From: Pseudomonadales bacterium
GTDB taxonomy: Bacteria; Pseudomonadota; Gammaproteobacteria; Pseudomonadales; Azotimanducaceae
DNA length: 64,000 nt
Assembly: GCA_022825925.1 (NCBI GenBank)
Contig: JAJDVW010000053.1
Coordinates: 1-64,000, forward strand
Direction of reading: 5' to 3'
The notes under the pieces are model-generated. The model was not told the DNA's origin. It did no database searches and saw only the letters and a list, made by a program, of their open reading frames with translations. Below, piece by piece: positions 41,764-50,207 of this stretch. Both the position numbers and the translations under genes were made by a program. Numbering within the stretch: position 1 is the stretch's first letter; each line of letters starts with the position of its first letter.

Positions 41764-43377
41764 TCAACCGTACAGCAACCGCGCCGCCGCGTCCCGCGCC
41801 TGGTCCAGGTCGTCAACCATCCGATCCGCGGGGACCCGGCGCAGGACGTCGAGTCTGGCGAGGGTATCCGCGACGGGACCGTCGAGCCCCATCACGACGG
41901 ACTCCGTACGCGCGCGGGCCGCTTCGTCGAGCAGTCCTTCGAGCACCATGGCGGCGCTGTAGTCGAGGTAGGTCGCACCCGAGAAGTCGAAGATCACGAC
42001 GTCGTGCTCCTTGATGTCGGCGCCGATCACCTCCATCAGCTTCCGCGACGACGCCACCGTGAACCGCCCGCGCAACGCCACCAGGCCCACTCGCGCCGAG
42101 TAGGGATCCGTCTCCGGGACCTCGCGGTCCGGGAAGAACGTCTGGTCGAGGAGCGGCACGGACACGGCACTGTCGAGTTCGAGCCCCTCGAGCTGCCGGG
42201 CATGGGCCATGCCGGCGGCGATCAAACCGACGGCGACGGCCGTGATCAGGTCCACGAACACCGTGAGCCCGAGCGTCGCCAGCAGGACGATCAGGTGCTC
42301 GCGCTGGATGCGATGGATACGACCGAGCAGCCGCCAGTCGACGATGCCCCAGCCGATCCGGATCAGCATGGCGGCCAGCACCGCCTGCGGAATCGGCTCC
42401 GCGAACCGGCTGAGTCCCAGCAGCACTCCGAGCAGCAGCAACGCGTACACGACGCTCGACATCCGCGTCCGGCCGCCCGAGCGGATGTTCGTGACGGTGA
42501 GCACCGGCGACCCCGCGCCCGGCAGCCCGCCGAAGAGTCCCGCGACGACGTTGCCGACGCCCTGTCCCACGAGTTCCCGGTTCGGCCGGTGCCGCGTGCC
42601 GGTGAGCGAGTCGGCCACGAGCGAGATCAGCAGGCTGTCGACCGAGCCCAGCAGCGCAAGGATGAGCGCCGGCTCGAGGGCCCGTGCGAGGAACTCCGGC
42701 GCGGGGGCCGTCCACTGGAACGCCGGCAGTCCGGTCGGGACGTGCCCGATCGTCGGGGCGTCGTTCAGCCAGGCCACCCCCAGCAGCGTGCCGACGAGCA
42801 AGGCCACGAGCGCCCCGGGCACGAGCCGGTCGAATCGCCTCGGCCACAGCGCCCAGATGCCCAGCGTGGCGGCGCCGATGCCGAGCGCGCTCGGATTCGT
42901 CCCGGCGACAGCCTCCGGCAGAGCCTTGACGGCGCCGACCGCTCCTCCCGGCGCGACCGGCAGGCCGAGCAGGGGCAGGAGCTGCATCATGATGATGATG
43001 ATGCCGATGCCGGACATGAACCCGGAGACGACCACGTGCGGCGTATAGGCCACGTAGCGTCCGATGCGCGAGATGCCGAGGAGCACCTGCAACAGCCCTC
43101 CCAGCACCACGATCGTCAGGGCCTCGGGGAGCGTGCCGGCGTGCGTGGTCACGATGACGGCCATGGCTACCGTCATCGGGGCCGTCGGGCCGGACACCTG
43201 CGAACGGGTGCCGCCGAACACCGAGGCGAAGAACCCCACCGCGATGGCGCCGTACAGACCCGCGGCGGCGCCCATCCCCGAGGCGATGCCGAAGCCGAGG
43301 GCGACCGGCAGCGCGACCACCGCGGCCGTGACGCCCCCGAACAGGTCGCCGCGCAGGGTCGGAAGATCGTACTGCAT
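41764..43377 (-). CDS. SulP-family anion transporter with STAS domain
   Basis: A 537-residue SLC26/SulP transporter. The N-terminal part has about 12-14 membrane segments with the typical A-L-P-V-A-L-G-F-G-I-A-S-G, VSGPTAPMT and GSPVLTVTNIRSGGRTRMSS strings. The cytoplasmic STAS domain spans residues 430-530 (VIFDFSGATYLDYSAAMVLE). It imports sulfate, bicarbonate or an organic dicarboxylate. It is 35 bp before the GST gene on the same strand but reads as a separate function. A run of ATG triplets near 42990 encodes I-I-I-I-M-M in a membrane helix. Confidence 0.88.
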   Translation of the reverse strand: MQYDLPTLRGDLFGGVTAAVVALPVALGFGIASGMGAAAGLYGAIAVGFFASVFGGTRSQVSGPTAPMTVAMAVIVTTHAGTLPEALTIVVLGGLLQVLLGISRIGRYVAYTPHVVVSGFMSGIGIIIIMMQLLPLLGLPVAPGGAVGAVKALPEAVAGTNPSALGIGAATLGIWALWPRRFDRLVPGALVALLVGTLLGVAWLNDAPTIGHVPTGLPAFQWTAPAPEFLARALEPALILALLGSVDSLLISLVADSLTGTRHRPNRELVGQGVGNVVAGLFGGLPGAGSPVLTVTNIRSGGRTRMSSVVYALLLLGVLLGLSRFAEPIPQAVLAAMLIRIGWGIVDWRLLGRIHRIQREHLIVLLATLGLTVFVDLITAVAVGLIAAGMAHARQLEGLELDSAVSVPLLDQTFFPDREVPETDPYSARVGLVALRGRFTVASSRKLMEVIGADIKEHDVVIFDFSGATYLDYSAAMVLEGLLDEAARARTESVVMGLDGPVADTLARLDVLRRVPADRMVDDLDQARDAAARLLYG

Positions 43378-43673
43378 GCGTCAAGCGGCTCCGGTCAGTC
43401 ACTCGGGTCCGTCGGGAGGACGCCGTCCCGCCACGTCCCGCCAGCCGGCGTGGGGAACCGCCTGGGCCTTCGCGGTTCCCCGGGGCGCGACCTGTCTTCG
43501 TGCGCCAGACCGCGGGTCAATCATAGCCCGTCGCGGCGCGGCCGCGACAGCGAAGGCAGCGATTCGCACCCGCGCCGGGGGCACGTCGCGCGCGTACCCA
43601 ACTCGGAGATCGATGTCAATGTTCCAACTGCACAGGCCGGACGTTACAGTAGGAGGTTGCAGGGGAGGAACCA

Positions 43674-43853
43674 ATGGCAAACAAACCACGTACGGATGCG
43701 GCCATCGCCCGCACCAGGGAGCAACTCGCGGCAGATGTGGACGCATTCCTCAAGTCGGGCAAGAAGATCAAGCAAATCCCCATGGGGGTGAGCGGACAGG
43801 GCCCGTCGAGCAGCGGACGGAAACAACTCGTCCTGAAGCCGCGTCGGGCCTAG
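43674..43853 (+). CDS. Small basic conserved protein (59 aa)
   Basis: A 59-residue protein MANKPRTDAAIARTREQLAA followed by D-V-D-A-F-L-K-S-G-K-K-I-K-Q-I-P-M-G-V-S-G-Q and a basic tail K-Q-L-V-L-K-P-R-R-A. It resembles the core of small gammaproteobacterial proteins related to the RNA polymerase-binding factor SutA (D-I-x-x-F-L-x-x-G-G-K-I-x-x-V-x-x-G-V), but the link is tentative. The ribosome binding site is strong (AGGAGG 25 bp and GGGGAGGAA 4 bp upstream). Its codons keep the high GC3 of real genes. The 296 bp upstream, 43378-43673, hold no gene; a weak promoter may lie near 43632-43660. Confidence 0.62.
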   Translation: MANKPRTDAAIARTREQLAADVDAFLKSGKKIKQIPMGVSGQGPSSSGRKQLVLKPRRA

Positions 43854-43909
43854 GCGTCCGGACGCGCAACACACCCGAAACGCCGGCACCCCACCGAGAC
43901 GGCGGCAAC

Positions 43910-43936
43910 AGCGGAAGCAGCGGAAGGAGCGGAAGC
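43910..43936. repeat. Short 9-bp tandem repeat (3 copies)
   Basis: AGCGGAAGC AGCGGAAGG AGCGGAAGC lies in the gap between the small gene and the first enoyl-CoA hydratase-like gene. It is a minor slippage-prone sequence with no clear role. Confidence 0.5.
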
Positions 43937-43992
43937 AAAGGGCAGCGAAGGCACCGGATCCCACGCGGCTCACGCACCACGCAACCGGGCGC

Positions 43993-44787
43993 ATGTACGA
44001 CTCATCGACGGATCGCCTGACCACTCAGTTGAGCGGCGGGCGCCTCACGGTCAGCTTCGACGACGGCGACGAGAACCGCATCGACTACGCGGCGCTGGAG
44101 GCGCTGAGGTCGGTGTGCCGCAGGGCGGCCGACGATCCCGAGGTCCGCGTCCTGGCCCTGACCGGGGCGCGCGGCACCTTCTCCACCGGCGCGGCACGGG
44201 ACATGGGCTCCTGGCCGGAGCGTTTCGGCCACCGCAGACCCGGGGGCTCGCACGGTCCGGCCCCACTCCCCGAGCAGGACGCCCTGCGTACCCTGCGGTC
44301 CCTGATGAAGCCCACCGTCGCGGTGCTCGAGGGCGCCGTCTCCGGGCTGGCGCTCGACCTCGCGTGCGTCTGCGACCTGCGGCTGGCGCTGCCGGACGCC
44401 CGCATCGGCGATCCGCGCGTCGCCACCGGCACCGCCGCTTCCACCGGCATCGCCTATGTCCTGCCACGCCTGATCGGCCAGTCCCAGGCGATGCGCATCC
44501 TGCTGCTCGGGGAGACCCTCGACGCGGCGGAGGCCCTGCGCATCCGGCTCGTGCACCAGGTCGTCGCGGACCGCGAAGCCGCCGACGCCGTTATCGCCAA
44601 CATCGCCGCCATGCCGACGCGGGCCTGGGAAGTGCACAAGATGCAGGTCCTCGGACAACTCGATCTCGACTTCGACGCCGCGATGGTCCACAGCCTCGGC
44701 ATCCGCCAGACGCACGTCATCGAGGACCGCATCGAGGGCGTGCAGGCGTGGCGCGAGCGGCGCGAGCCCCGCTTTACCGGTCGATGA
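43993..44787 (+). CDS. Enoyl-CoA hydratase-like protein with altered first oxyanion loop
   Basis: A 264-residue crotonase-fold protein. The usual first oxyanion-hole loop (G-x-G-x-x-F-C-A-G-x-D) is here G-A-R-G-T-F-S-T-G-A-A-R-D, and the second is G-A-V-S-G-L-A-L-D-L-A. The rest (S-T-G-I-A-Y-V-L-P-R-L-I-G) fits the fold. It may bind another acyl-thioester or be a diverged paralogue of the following gene. Its stop overlaps the next start by 4 nt (ATGA), so it starts a plus-strand operon of four genes. Confidence 0.78.
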   Translation: MYDSSTDRLTTQLSGGRLTVSFDDGDENRIDYAALEALRSVCRRAADDPEVRVLALTGARGTFSTGAARDMGSWPERFGHRRPGGSHGPAPLPEQDALRTLRSLMKPTVAVLEGAVSGLALDLACVCDLRLALPDARIGDPRVATGTAASTGIAYVLPRLIGQSQAMRILLLGETLDAAEALRIRLVHQVVADREAADAVIANIAAMPTRAWEVHKMQVLGQLDLDFDAAMVHSLGIRQTHVIEDRIEGVQAWRERREPRFTGR

Positions 44788-45497
44788 CGGACAGCCCCCT
44801 CCTGATCGTCGAGGACGACGGCGCGGTACGGCACATCCGCCTCAACCGCCCCGAGAAACTGAACGCCGTCGATCCCCTGCAGCACGAACGGATCGGCCGG
44901 GCCTTCCTCGCGGCCGACGCCGATCCCGACGTGCGCGCGATCGCTTTCTCCGGCGTGGGCCGCGCGTTCTGTGCCGGCGACGACCTCGGGGCGGACTCCA
45001 GGTCCTGGCCGGAGCGCATGCAGAGCAGGCTGGTGGACCTCGATCTCGGGCTTGGCCCCGCGCTGCTCCTCGAGACCGCCGGCTGGGTGCGCCACGTCGG
45101 CAAGCCCACGGTGGCGCTGATGCACGGCGCCGCCCTCGGCTCCGGGTACGACTACAGCCTGTCCTGCGACTTCCGCCTGGCGACGGCGGACGTGAACTAC
45201 GGCGACCCGCGCATCCACCGGGCGATGTGGGCCGCCGAGGGCTGGTCCTACAAGCTCGTCCGGCAGGTCGACCAGTCCGCGGTCACGCCGATCGCCTACC
45301 TGGGCGAACGCATGGACGGCGAGCGCGCCTTCAAGTACGGCCTGGTGCACAAGGTGTACCCGGCGGGCAGCGACCTGCTCGAGGCGAGCCGGCCGTTCCT
45401 GGCCGCGCTCGCCGAGCTCGACGCCGACGCCTACCGCGAGACGAAACGGGCCATACTTGCCGGCCTCGACCTGGGCTTCGAGGCGTCCCTGCGATGA
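44784..45497 (+). CDS. Enoyl-CoA hydratase/isomerase family protein
   Basis: A 237-residue crotonase-fold protein with the first loop G-V-G-R-A-F-C-A-G-D-D-L and the second H-G-A-A-L-G-S-G-Y-D-Y, so the oxyanion hole is complete. It is the second gene of the operon, coupled by a 4-nt overlap with the first and 7 bp before the third. The two crotonase proteins may form a mixed complex or act in sequence on a CoA thioester. Confidence 0.83.
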   Translation: MTDSPLLIVEDDGAVRHIRLNRPEKLNAVDPLQHERIGRAFLAADADPDVRAIAFSGVGRAFCAGDDLGADSRSWPERMQSRLVDLDLGLGPALLLETAGWVRHVGKPTVALMHGAALGSGYDYSLSCDFRLATADVNYGDPRIHRAMWAAEGWSYKLVRQVDQSAVTPIAYLGERMDGERAFKYGLVHKVYPAGSDLLEASRPFLAALAELDADAYRETKRAILAGLDLGFEASLR

Positions 45498-45504
45498 ACG
45501 AACG

Positions 45505-46215
45505 ATGACCGCGACCCCTTCCGACTTCGACCCCCTGGCGTCCGACGCGCCGCTGATCGTCTACATCGACTACAAGAGCCCCTACGCATTCATCGCCAAG
45601 GACCCGACGTACGCGATCGGGGACGAACTGGGCATCGAGATCGACTGGCGCCCGCTGACCCTCGACATCCCGAGCTTCCTCGGTTCCGCGCGCCTCGACG
45701 CGAAGGACAAGGTGGTCGAGCAGAACCGCACGGCGGAGCAGTGGCAGGGGGTGCGCTACGCCTACCGCGACGCGCGGCGCTATGCGCGCATCGCCGGCTA
45801 CATGCTGCGCGGCACGGTGAAGATCTGGGACACGTCCCTCGTGCACATCGGGATGCTGTGGGCCAAGCGCCAGGGACGCGACATCCTGCGCCGCTACACC
45901 GACATCACCTACGAGCGCTTCTGGCGCCGCGAACTCGACGCGGAAGACCCGCGTGTCGTGACCGCCGTACTGGCGGAGGCAGGCGCCGACGTCGGGGGGT
46001 TCGACGACTTCCACACCGGCCCCGGGCGCGCGGAACACGACGCCATGCAGGCGGCGATGTTCGACGCCGGCGTCTTCGGCGTACCGGGCTACGTCGTCGA
46101 TGGAGAGTACTTCTGGGGGCGCGAGCACCTGCCGACCGTACGCTGGATGCTGACCGGCCGCCAAGGTCCCGCGCCCGACATCGCATACCGCCGGTTCGGG
46201 GACGCCGATGCCTGA
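45505..46215 (+). CDS. DsbA-family (HCCA isomerase-like) protein
   Basis: A 236-residue DsbA/GST-kappa-fold protein. The N-terminal strand I-V-Y-I-D-Y-K-S-P-Y-A-F has the D-x-K-S-P-Y signature, and the C-terminal cis-Pro region is G-V-P-G-Y-V-V-D-G-E-Y-F-W-G-R-E-H. No C-x-x-C is present, so it is not a disulfide oxidase. The glutathione-dependent isomerases of this family act on aromatic catabolites. The start at 45505 follows a rich GAACGAACG stretch. Its end overlaps the next gene by 8 nt. Confidence 0.8.
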   Translation: MTATPSDFDPLASDAPLIVYIDYKSPYAFIAKDPTYAIGDELGIEIDWRPLTLDIPSFLGSARLDAKDKVVEQNRTAEQWQGVRYAYRDARRYARIAGYMLRGTVKIWDTSLVHIGMLWAKRQGRDILRRYTDITYERFWRRELDAEDPRVVTAVLAEAGADVGGFDDFHTGPGRAEHDAMQAAMFDAGVFGVPGYVVDGEYFWGREHLPTVRWMLTGRQGPAPDIAYRRFGDADA

Positions 46216-46819
46216 CGCATACGCGCCGACGGCGTCTCTCACGGTCGCCGTCGACATCAAGAGTCCCGAGTGCTACCTGGCGCTCTCCCCCACCCGGGCC
46301 CTGGCACGCGACCTCGACATCGACATCGACTGGCTGCCCATCGTCACCCCACCGCGCCGGCCCGCGCCCGAGGGAGACGGCCGCAGCGCGCGGCACAAGC
46401 GCCACCGCGTCGCTTACCGGCAGCGCGACCTGGCCCGCTACGCCAAGGCCGCGGGCCTCACCCTCCGCGACCCGGAGCGGGGCCCCGACTCGTCCCTGGT
46501 CGGCGCGGCGATGCTGGCTGCCAAGGCGCACTCCGGGCGCGCCCTGCACGCGTTCCTCGATCTCGCCTTCGAGCGCTACTGGAACGTGGCACTCGACATC
46601 GAGGACCCGGACGCGGTCGCCGCGGCCCTGCGCGAGATCGGCGTGCCGGACGCGCCGGTAGCTTCCGGCACTTTCGCGGCCCTGCAGGAGAGTCTCGCAG
46701 CAGCCGGGCTGTTCGACGCACCGGCGTACCTGGTGGACGAAGAGGTCTTCTTCGGACGGGCGCACCTGCCCATGATCCGGTGGATCCTGGAGGGACGGGT
46801 CGGGCCGGGGCCTATTTGA
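46208..46819 (+). CDS. DsbA-family (HCCA isomerase-like) protein, second copy
   Basis: A 203-residue paralogue of the preceding gene. The N-terminal strand reads V-A-V-D-I-K-S-P-E-C-Y-L-A and the C-terminal region F-D-A-P-A-Y-L-V-D-E-E-V-F-F-G-R-A-H-L-P-M-I-R. The cis-Pro Gly of the first copy is replaced (A-P rather than V-P-G). Pairs of such proteins in tandem may form heterodimers. It ends the plus-strand operon, 18 bp from the convergent phosphotriesterase-family gene. Confidence 0.8.
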   Translation: MPDAYAPTASLTVAVDIKSPECYLALSPTRALARDLDIDIDWLPIVTPPRRPAPEGDGRSARHKRHRVAYRQRDLARYAKAAGLTLRDPERGPDSSLVGAAMLAAKAHSGRALHAFLDLAFERYWNVALDIEDPDAVAAALREIGVPDAPVASGTFAALQESLAAAGLFDAPAYLVDEEVFFGRAHLPMIRWILEGRVGPGPI

Positions 46820-46837
46820 CCGCGGGACCGCGCCCCC

Positions 46838-47791
46838 TCAACTGCCCCCGAAGAACCGCCGCGGATTGTCGACGAAAAGCGTCTCCACGGTCGCCGCGTC
46901 CACGCCCATCTCCAGGAGATCGGGAATCACGTGGTGGTGGATGTACTGGAACTCGTCGACGTTCAACCGCTTGAACTGGTGCTCGTCCGGCATCGAGCCG
47001 TCCGGGTTCTCCTTGAAGATGTGCAGGCAGACGCAGTCATGCGACGGGCAGAGCTGTTCCGTGTACCCCATGTCGATGAGCGACTTCAGCGTGACCGTGC
47101 GCATGTGGGGGCTGACCAGGAACCCCGGGTAGCGGTCGAGGCCCAGGTAGCAGCCCTGGTCGAGGATCCACTGCAGATACTCGGTGTCCGTCGTGTCGTT
47201 CGAGTGGTCGATCTTTACCCTGGTGAGGTCCACGCCCTCCTCACGGAAGATCTCGATCTGGCGACGGGCGACCTGCCCGGTGGGGAACGAGTGGACCATG
47301 ATCGGCACGCCCGTCTCGTTGTGCGCACGGGCCACGGCACGCGCCATGACCTCGAGGCGCTGCGTGACCCCTTCCGAGTCGGCCGCGCACTTCAGGAGCC
47401 CCGCCTTCACGTCCGTGCCGTGGAACCCTTCCTCGATCTCCCGGACGAACTCCCGCGCCATCTGGTTGGGCGAAACGCCGAGCAGCCAGCGCGGCACGTC
47501 GAGCCACCAACCCGTCACGTTGATGATGTTGACCCCGGAGGCGCGGGACACGCGCGCCAGCAACTCCGGCTCCCGGCCGAGGTCGAAGGTCGTGGCGTCG
47601 ACCATCGTGTCGATGCCCTGCGCCTTCGCGCGTTTCAGCGCCGCGATGGCCGTCTCCTCGGGCTCCGGACCGAGCAACTCGGGGTGCCATCGATAAAGGG
47701 CCGGGCCAGCGACCATGACGTGTTCGTGCATCAGCGTGAAGCCGAGGTCGTCCGCGGAAATCGGCCCCAGCACGGAATTGATCTGCGTCAT
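46838..47791 (-). CDS. Phosphotriesterase-family (amidohydrolase-fold) hydrolase
   Basis: A 317-residue TIM-barrel metal hydrolase. Metal ligands are visible as H22-E-H24 near the N-terminus, a Lys in the string VKAGLLKCA for the carbamylated bridge, H in I-M-V-H-S-F, I-D-H-S-N-D, and D in P-S-H-D-C-V-C. The family includes lactonases and phosphotriesterases. The string EHVMVAGPALYRWHPELLG is like the PTE-related PHP lactonases. It lies back to back with the LLM gene (52 bp between starts) and its metal motifs suggest ring-opening of a lactone or ester. Confidence 0.85.
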   Translation of the reverse strand: MTQINSVLGPISADDLGFTLMHEHVMVAGPALYRWHPELLGPEPEETAIAALKRAKAQGIDTMVDATTFDLGREPELLARVSRASGVNIINVTGWWLDVPRWLLGVSPNQMAREFVREIEEGFHGTDVKAGLLKCAADSEGVTQRLEVMARAVARAHNETGVPIMVHSFPTGQVARRQIEIFREEGVDLTRVKIDHSNDTTDTEYLQWILDQGCYLGLDRYPGFLVSPHMRTVTLKSLIDMGYTEQLCPSHDCVCLHIFKENPDGSMPDEHQFKRLNVDEFQYIHHHVIPDLLEMGVDAATVETLFVDNPRRFFGGS

Positions 47792-47843
47792 GGTCTCCCC
47801 CGTTATCCGGTCCCGGCGCGCCGCGATGTTACTCTACGGCCCC

Positions 47844-48683
47844 ATGAACATCGGACTCTTCAACTTCGCCACCGACTATTCCATGCCCGTCCCGGACCTC
47901 GCCCGCGAAGCCGAGGCGCGCGGGTTCGAGTCGTTCTGGATTCCCGAACACACGCACATTCCCACGTCGCGCCGCACGCCCTGGCCCGGCGGCGGAGACC
48001 TGCCGCGGGAATACGCCCACACGTTCGACCCCTTCACGGCCCTGGGCGCGGCTGCGGCGGTAACGTCCACCATCAAGCTCGGCACGGGCATCGTCCTGAT
48101 CATCGAGCGTGACACCATCACGGCGGCGAAGGCCGCGGCGAGCGTCGACCATCTCTCCGGGGGACGCTTCCTGTTCGGCCTGGGCGGGGGCTGGAACCGC
48201 GAGGAAGCCGAACACCACGGCACCGAGTGGGACACGCGCTTCAAGCGCCTGGCCGAGCAGATGCAGGCCATGAAGGCGATCTGGACCGAGGTCAAGGCCG
48301 AGTTCCACGGCGAACACGTGGACTTCGACCCCATCTACTCCTGGCCGAAACCCGTGCAGCAGCCGCATCCGCCGCTCCTGCTGGGTGGCGAGACCATCCA
48401 CACGTTGCGCCGCATCGTCGCGCACGGCGACGGCTGGCTGCCCCGCGCCAGGGACCCCGAACAGGTCCTCGAGGGCATCCCGACCCTGCGCCGCCTCGCC
48501 GAAGAGGCCGGCCGGGACCCGGACAGCATCGGCGTGTCCGTGTTCGGGCTGCCTCCCGACCCGGACCTCGTTGCCCGCTTCACGGAAGCCGGCGTGGAGC
48601 GCATCATCTTCGCGGTACCGCCCGACGAGCCGGACGCCACGCGCCGGCGGATGGACCGGCTCAGCGGGTTCCTCCCGGGCTGA
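47844..48683 (+). CDS. LLM-class F420-dependent oxidoreductase
   Basis: A 279-residue luciferase-like monooxygenase-family protein starting MNIGLFNFATDYSM. It carries W-I-P-E-H-T-H-I-P, V-T-S-T-I-K-L-G-T-G-I, and R-F-L-F-G-L-G-G-G-W-N-R-E-E, features of F420-type actinobacterial and marine homologues. A Ser/Thr-rich loop around T-S-R-R-T-P is typical too. It is divergent from the phosphotriesterase-family gene and 24 bp before the enoyl-CoA hydratase gene. The start lacks a clear Shine-Dalgarno site, so it may be leaderless. Confidence 0.84.
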   Translation: MNIGLFNFATDYSMPVPDLAREAEARGFESFWIPEHTHIPTSRRTPWPGGGDLPREYAHTFDPFTALGAAAAVTSTIKLGTGIVLIIERDTITAAKAAASVDHLSGGRFLFGLGGGWNREEAEHHGTEWDTRFKRLAEQMQAMKAIWTEVKAEFHGEHVDFDPIYSWPKPVQQPHPPLLLGGETIHTLRRIVAHGDGWLPRARDPEQVLEGIPTLRRLAEEAGRDPDSIGVSVFGLPPDPDLVARFTEAGVERIIFAVPPDEPDATRRRMDRLSGFLPG

Positions 48684-48707
48684 AGGCGCCGCCCCGCGCG
48701 CTCCCGC

Positions 48708-49529
48708 ATGGATCTCAAGGCCACCCGCTACGCGATCGCGGACGGCATCGCGACGATCACCCTCGCCCGGCCCCACCGCATGAACGCGTGGACCGGGCGG
48801 ATGCACACGGAGTACCGGCACAGCCTCGCGCGGGCGAACGCCGACGACGCCGTGCGCGCGATCGTGGTCACCGGGGAGGGCCGCGCGTTCTGCGTCGGCG
48901 CCGACGCGCAGGCGCTGACGGGACACGTCGCCCGCGGCGGCTACGACTCGGGCACGGACGACACGATCGCCCGGCCCGGGTACGGCGTGCGACCCGAGTT
49001 CGACGCAACGTTCGCCTACCACTTCGGCCTCGACAAGCCGGTCATCGCCGCGATCAACGGTCCAGCGGCGGGCGTCGGCCTCGTACTCGCCTGCTACGCG
49101 GACCTCCGCTTCGCCGCCTCCGGCGTCAACCTGAGCACGGCCCACGGCAAGCTGAACCTGCCGGCCGAGTACGGCCTGTCCTGGCTCCTGCCCCGCCTGA
49201 TCGGGCTGACGTGCGCCAACGAGCTGCTGCTCTCGAGCCGGAAGTTCACGACGGACGAGGCGTTGGAGATGGGCCTCGTGAACGCCGTAGTCCCCCGCGA
49301 GGACCTCCTCGCGCACGCGTACGATTACGTCGGCAACCTCGTCCGGACGGTCTCGCCAGCCTCCCTGAAGGCGACTCGCCGGCAGATCTACGCGGACCTG
49401 CACCGCGACGTCGCGGCGGCGGTGGAGGAATCGGAGTCCCTGGTCGAGGAGATGATGCGGGACGCCGACTTCGAGGAGGGCGTCACCGCGTTCAACGAGA
49501 AACGCGATCCCCGGTGGCGCGGCCCCTGA
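48708..49529 (+). CDS. Enoyl-CoA hydratase family protein
   Basis: A 273-residue crotonase-fold protein with both oxyanion loops intact: G-E-G-R-A-F-C-V-G-A-D-A and N-G-P-A-A-G-V-G-L-V-L-A. The active-site helix region has N-L-P-A-E-Y-G-L-S-W-L-L-P-R. It lies 24 bp after the LLM oxidoreductase and is probably in the same operon. Together with the two enoyl-CoA hydratase-like genes and the CoA-transferase at 39.8 kb, it points to degradation through CoA thioesters. Confidence 0.86.
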   Translation: MDLKATRYAIADGIATITLARPHRMNAWTGRMHTEYRHSLARANADDAVRAIVVTGEGRAFCVGADAQALTGHVARGGYDSGTDDTIARPGYGVRPEFDATFAYHFGLDKPVIAAINGPAAGVGLVLACYADLRFAASGVNLSTAHGKLNLPAEYGLSWLLPRLIGLTCANELLLSSRKFTTDEALEMGLVNAVVPREDLLAHAYDYVGNLVRTVSPASLKATRRQIYADLHRDVAAAVEESESLVEEMMRDADFEEGVTAFNEKRDPRWRGP

Positions 49530-49652
49530 GGCCGGCGCCCTCGGAACGGCCGGCGACCGCGGGCATCCGGCGGCGCGCTGGGGTGATCTTCCCCTTCACC
49601 TGTCGTGCAACGTCGTAGTAGCGTTCTCGACACAGGCAGATCTCGGTTCACC

Positions 49653-50207
49653 GTGCCCCAGGCCCCGCCAGACAAGGCAGAAATCGTCCGGCTCTACGAC
49701 GACGCGTCGCCCGCGTTGCGGCGCGTGCTGCAACGGAAGCTGGGCAACCGGGCCGAGGCCGAGGAGATCATGCACGACGCTTTCGAGAAGCTCATGACGA
49801 TGCCGGACGACGCGCGCATCCGCGATCTCCGGCGCTATCTCTTCACCATGGCGAGCAACATGGCCACCAACGCGCTGGAGCACCGCAACGTGGAACAGCG
49901 CTACGTGGGGGCGGCCGACGGCATCGCGAATCAGGCGGAGCCGGACCCCGAACGGGCCATCGAGGCGGGCGAGGCGCTGCAACGGGCGCAGGATGCGCTT
50001 GCCGGGCTGCCGCCGAGGACCCGGCACGTGTTCCTCCTGCAGCGTGTCGACGGCCACTCCTACCGCGAAATCGCGCGGCAACTCGGCATTTCCAGGAAAG
50101 GGGTCGAGTACCACATGAGGCGCGCGGTCGCGGCGGTGACCGGAGGGGTGACACCATTGCGGGCCAATGACGACGACGCCACACCGGGAGACCGCGATGG
50201 CCGATAG
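49653..50207 (+). CDS. ECF sigma factor (FecI-like)
   Basis: A 184-residue extracytoplasmic-function sigma factor. Region 2 is I-V-R-L-Y-D-D-A-S-P-A-L-R-R-V-L, R-A-E-A-E-E-I-M-H-D-A-F-E-K-L and the -10 recognition helix; region 4 is L-P-P-R-T-R-H-V-F-L-L-Q-R-V-D-G and the HTH Y-R-E-I-A-R-Q-L-G-I-S-R-K-G-V-E-Y-H. The GTG at 49653 is chosen over one at 49605. It is followed by FecR and a TonB-dependent receptor, the classical FecI-FecR-FecA order, in which the sigma factor turns on receptor transcription. Confidence 0.85.
   Translation: MPQAPPDKAEIVRLYDDASPALRRVLQRKLGNRAEAEEIMHDAFEKLMTMPDDARIRDLRRYLFTMASNMATNALEHRNVEQRYVGAADGIANQAEPDPERAIEAGEALQRAQDALAGLPPRTRHVFLLQRVDGHSYREIARQLGISRKGVEYHMRRAVAAVTGGVTPLRANDDDATPGDRDGR

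Noticed and set aside
43632-43660. Promoter TTCCAA - 17 bp - TACAGT before the 59-residue gene
   Set aside because: The -35 matches only three of six consensus bases, so it is noted in the gene entry but not listed as a feature.
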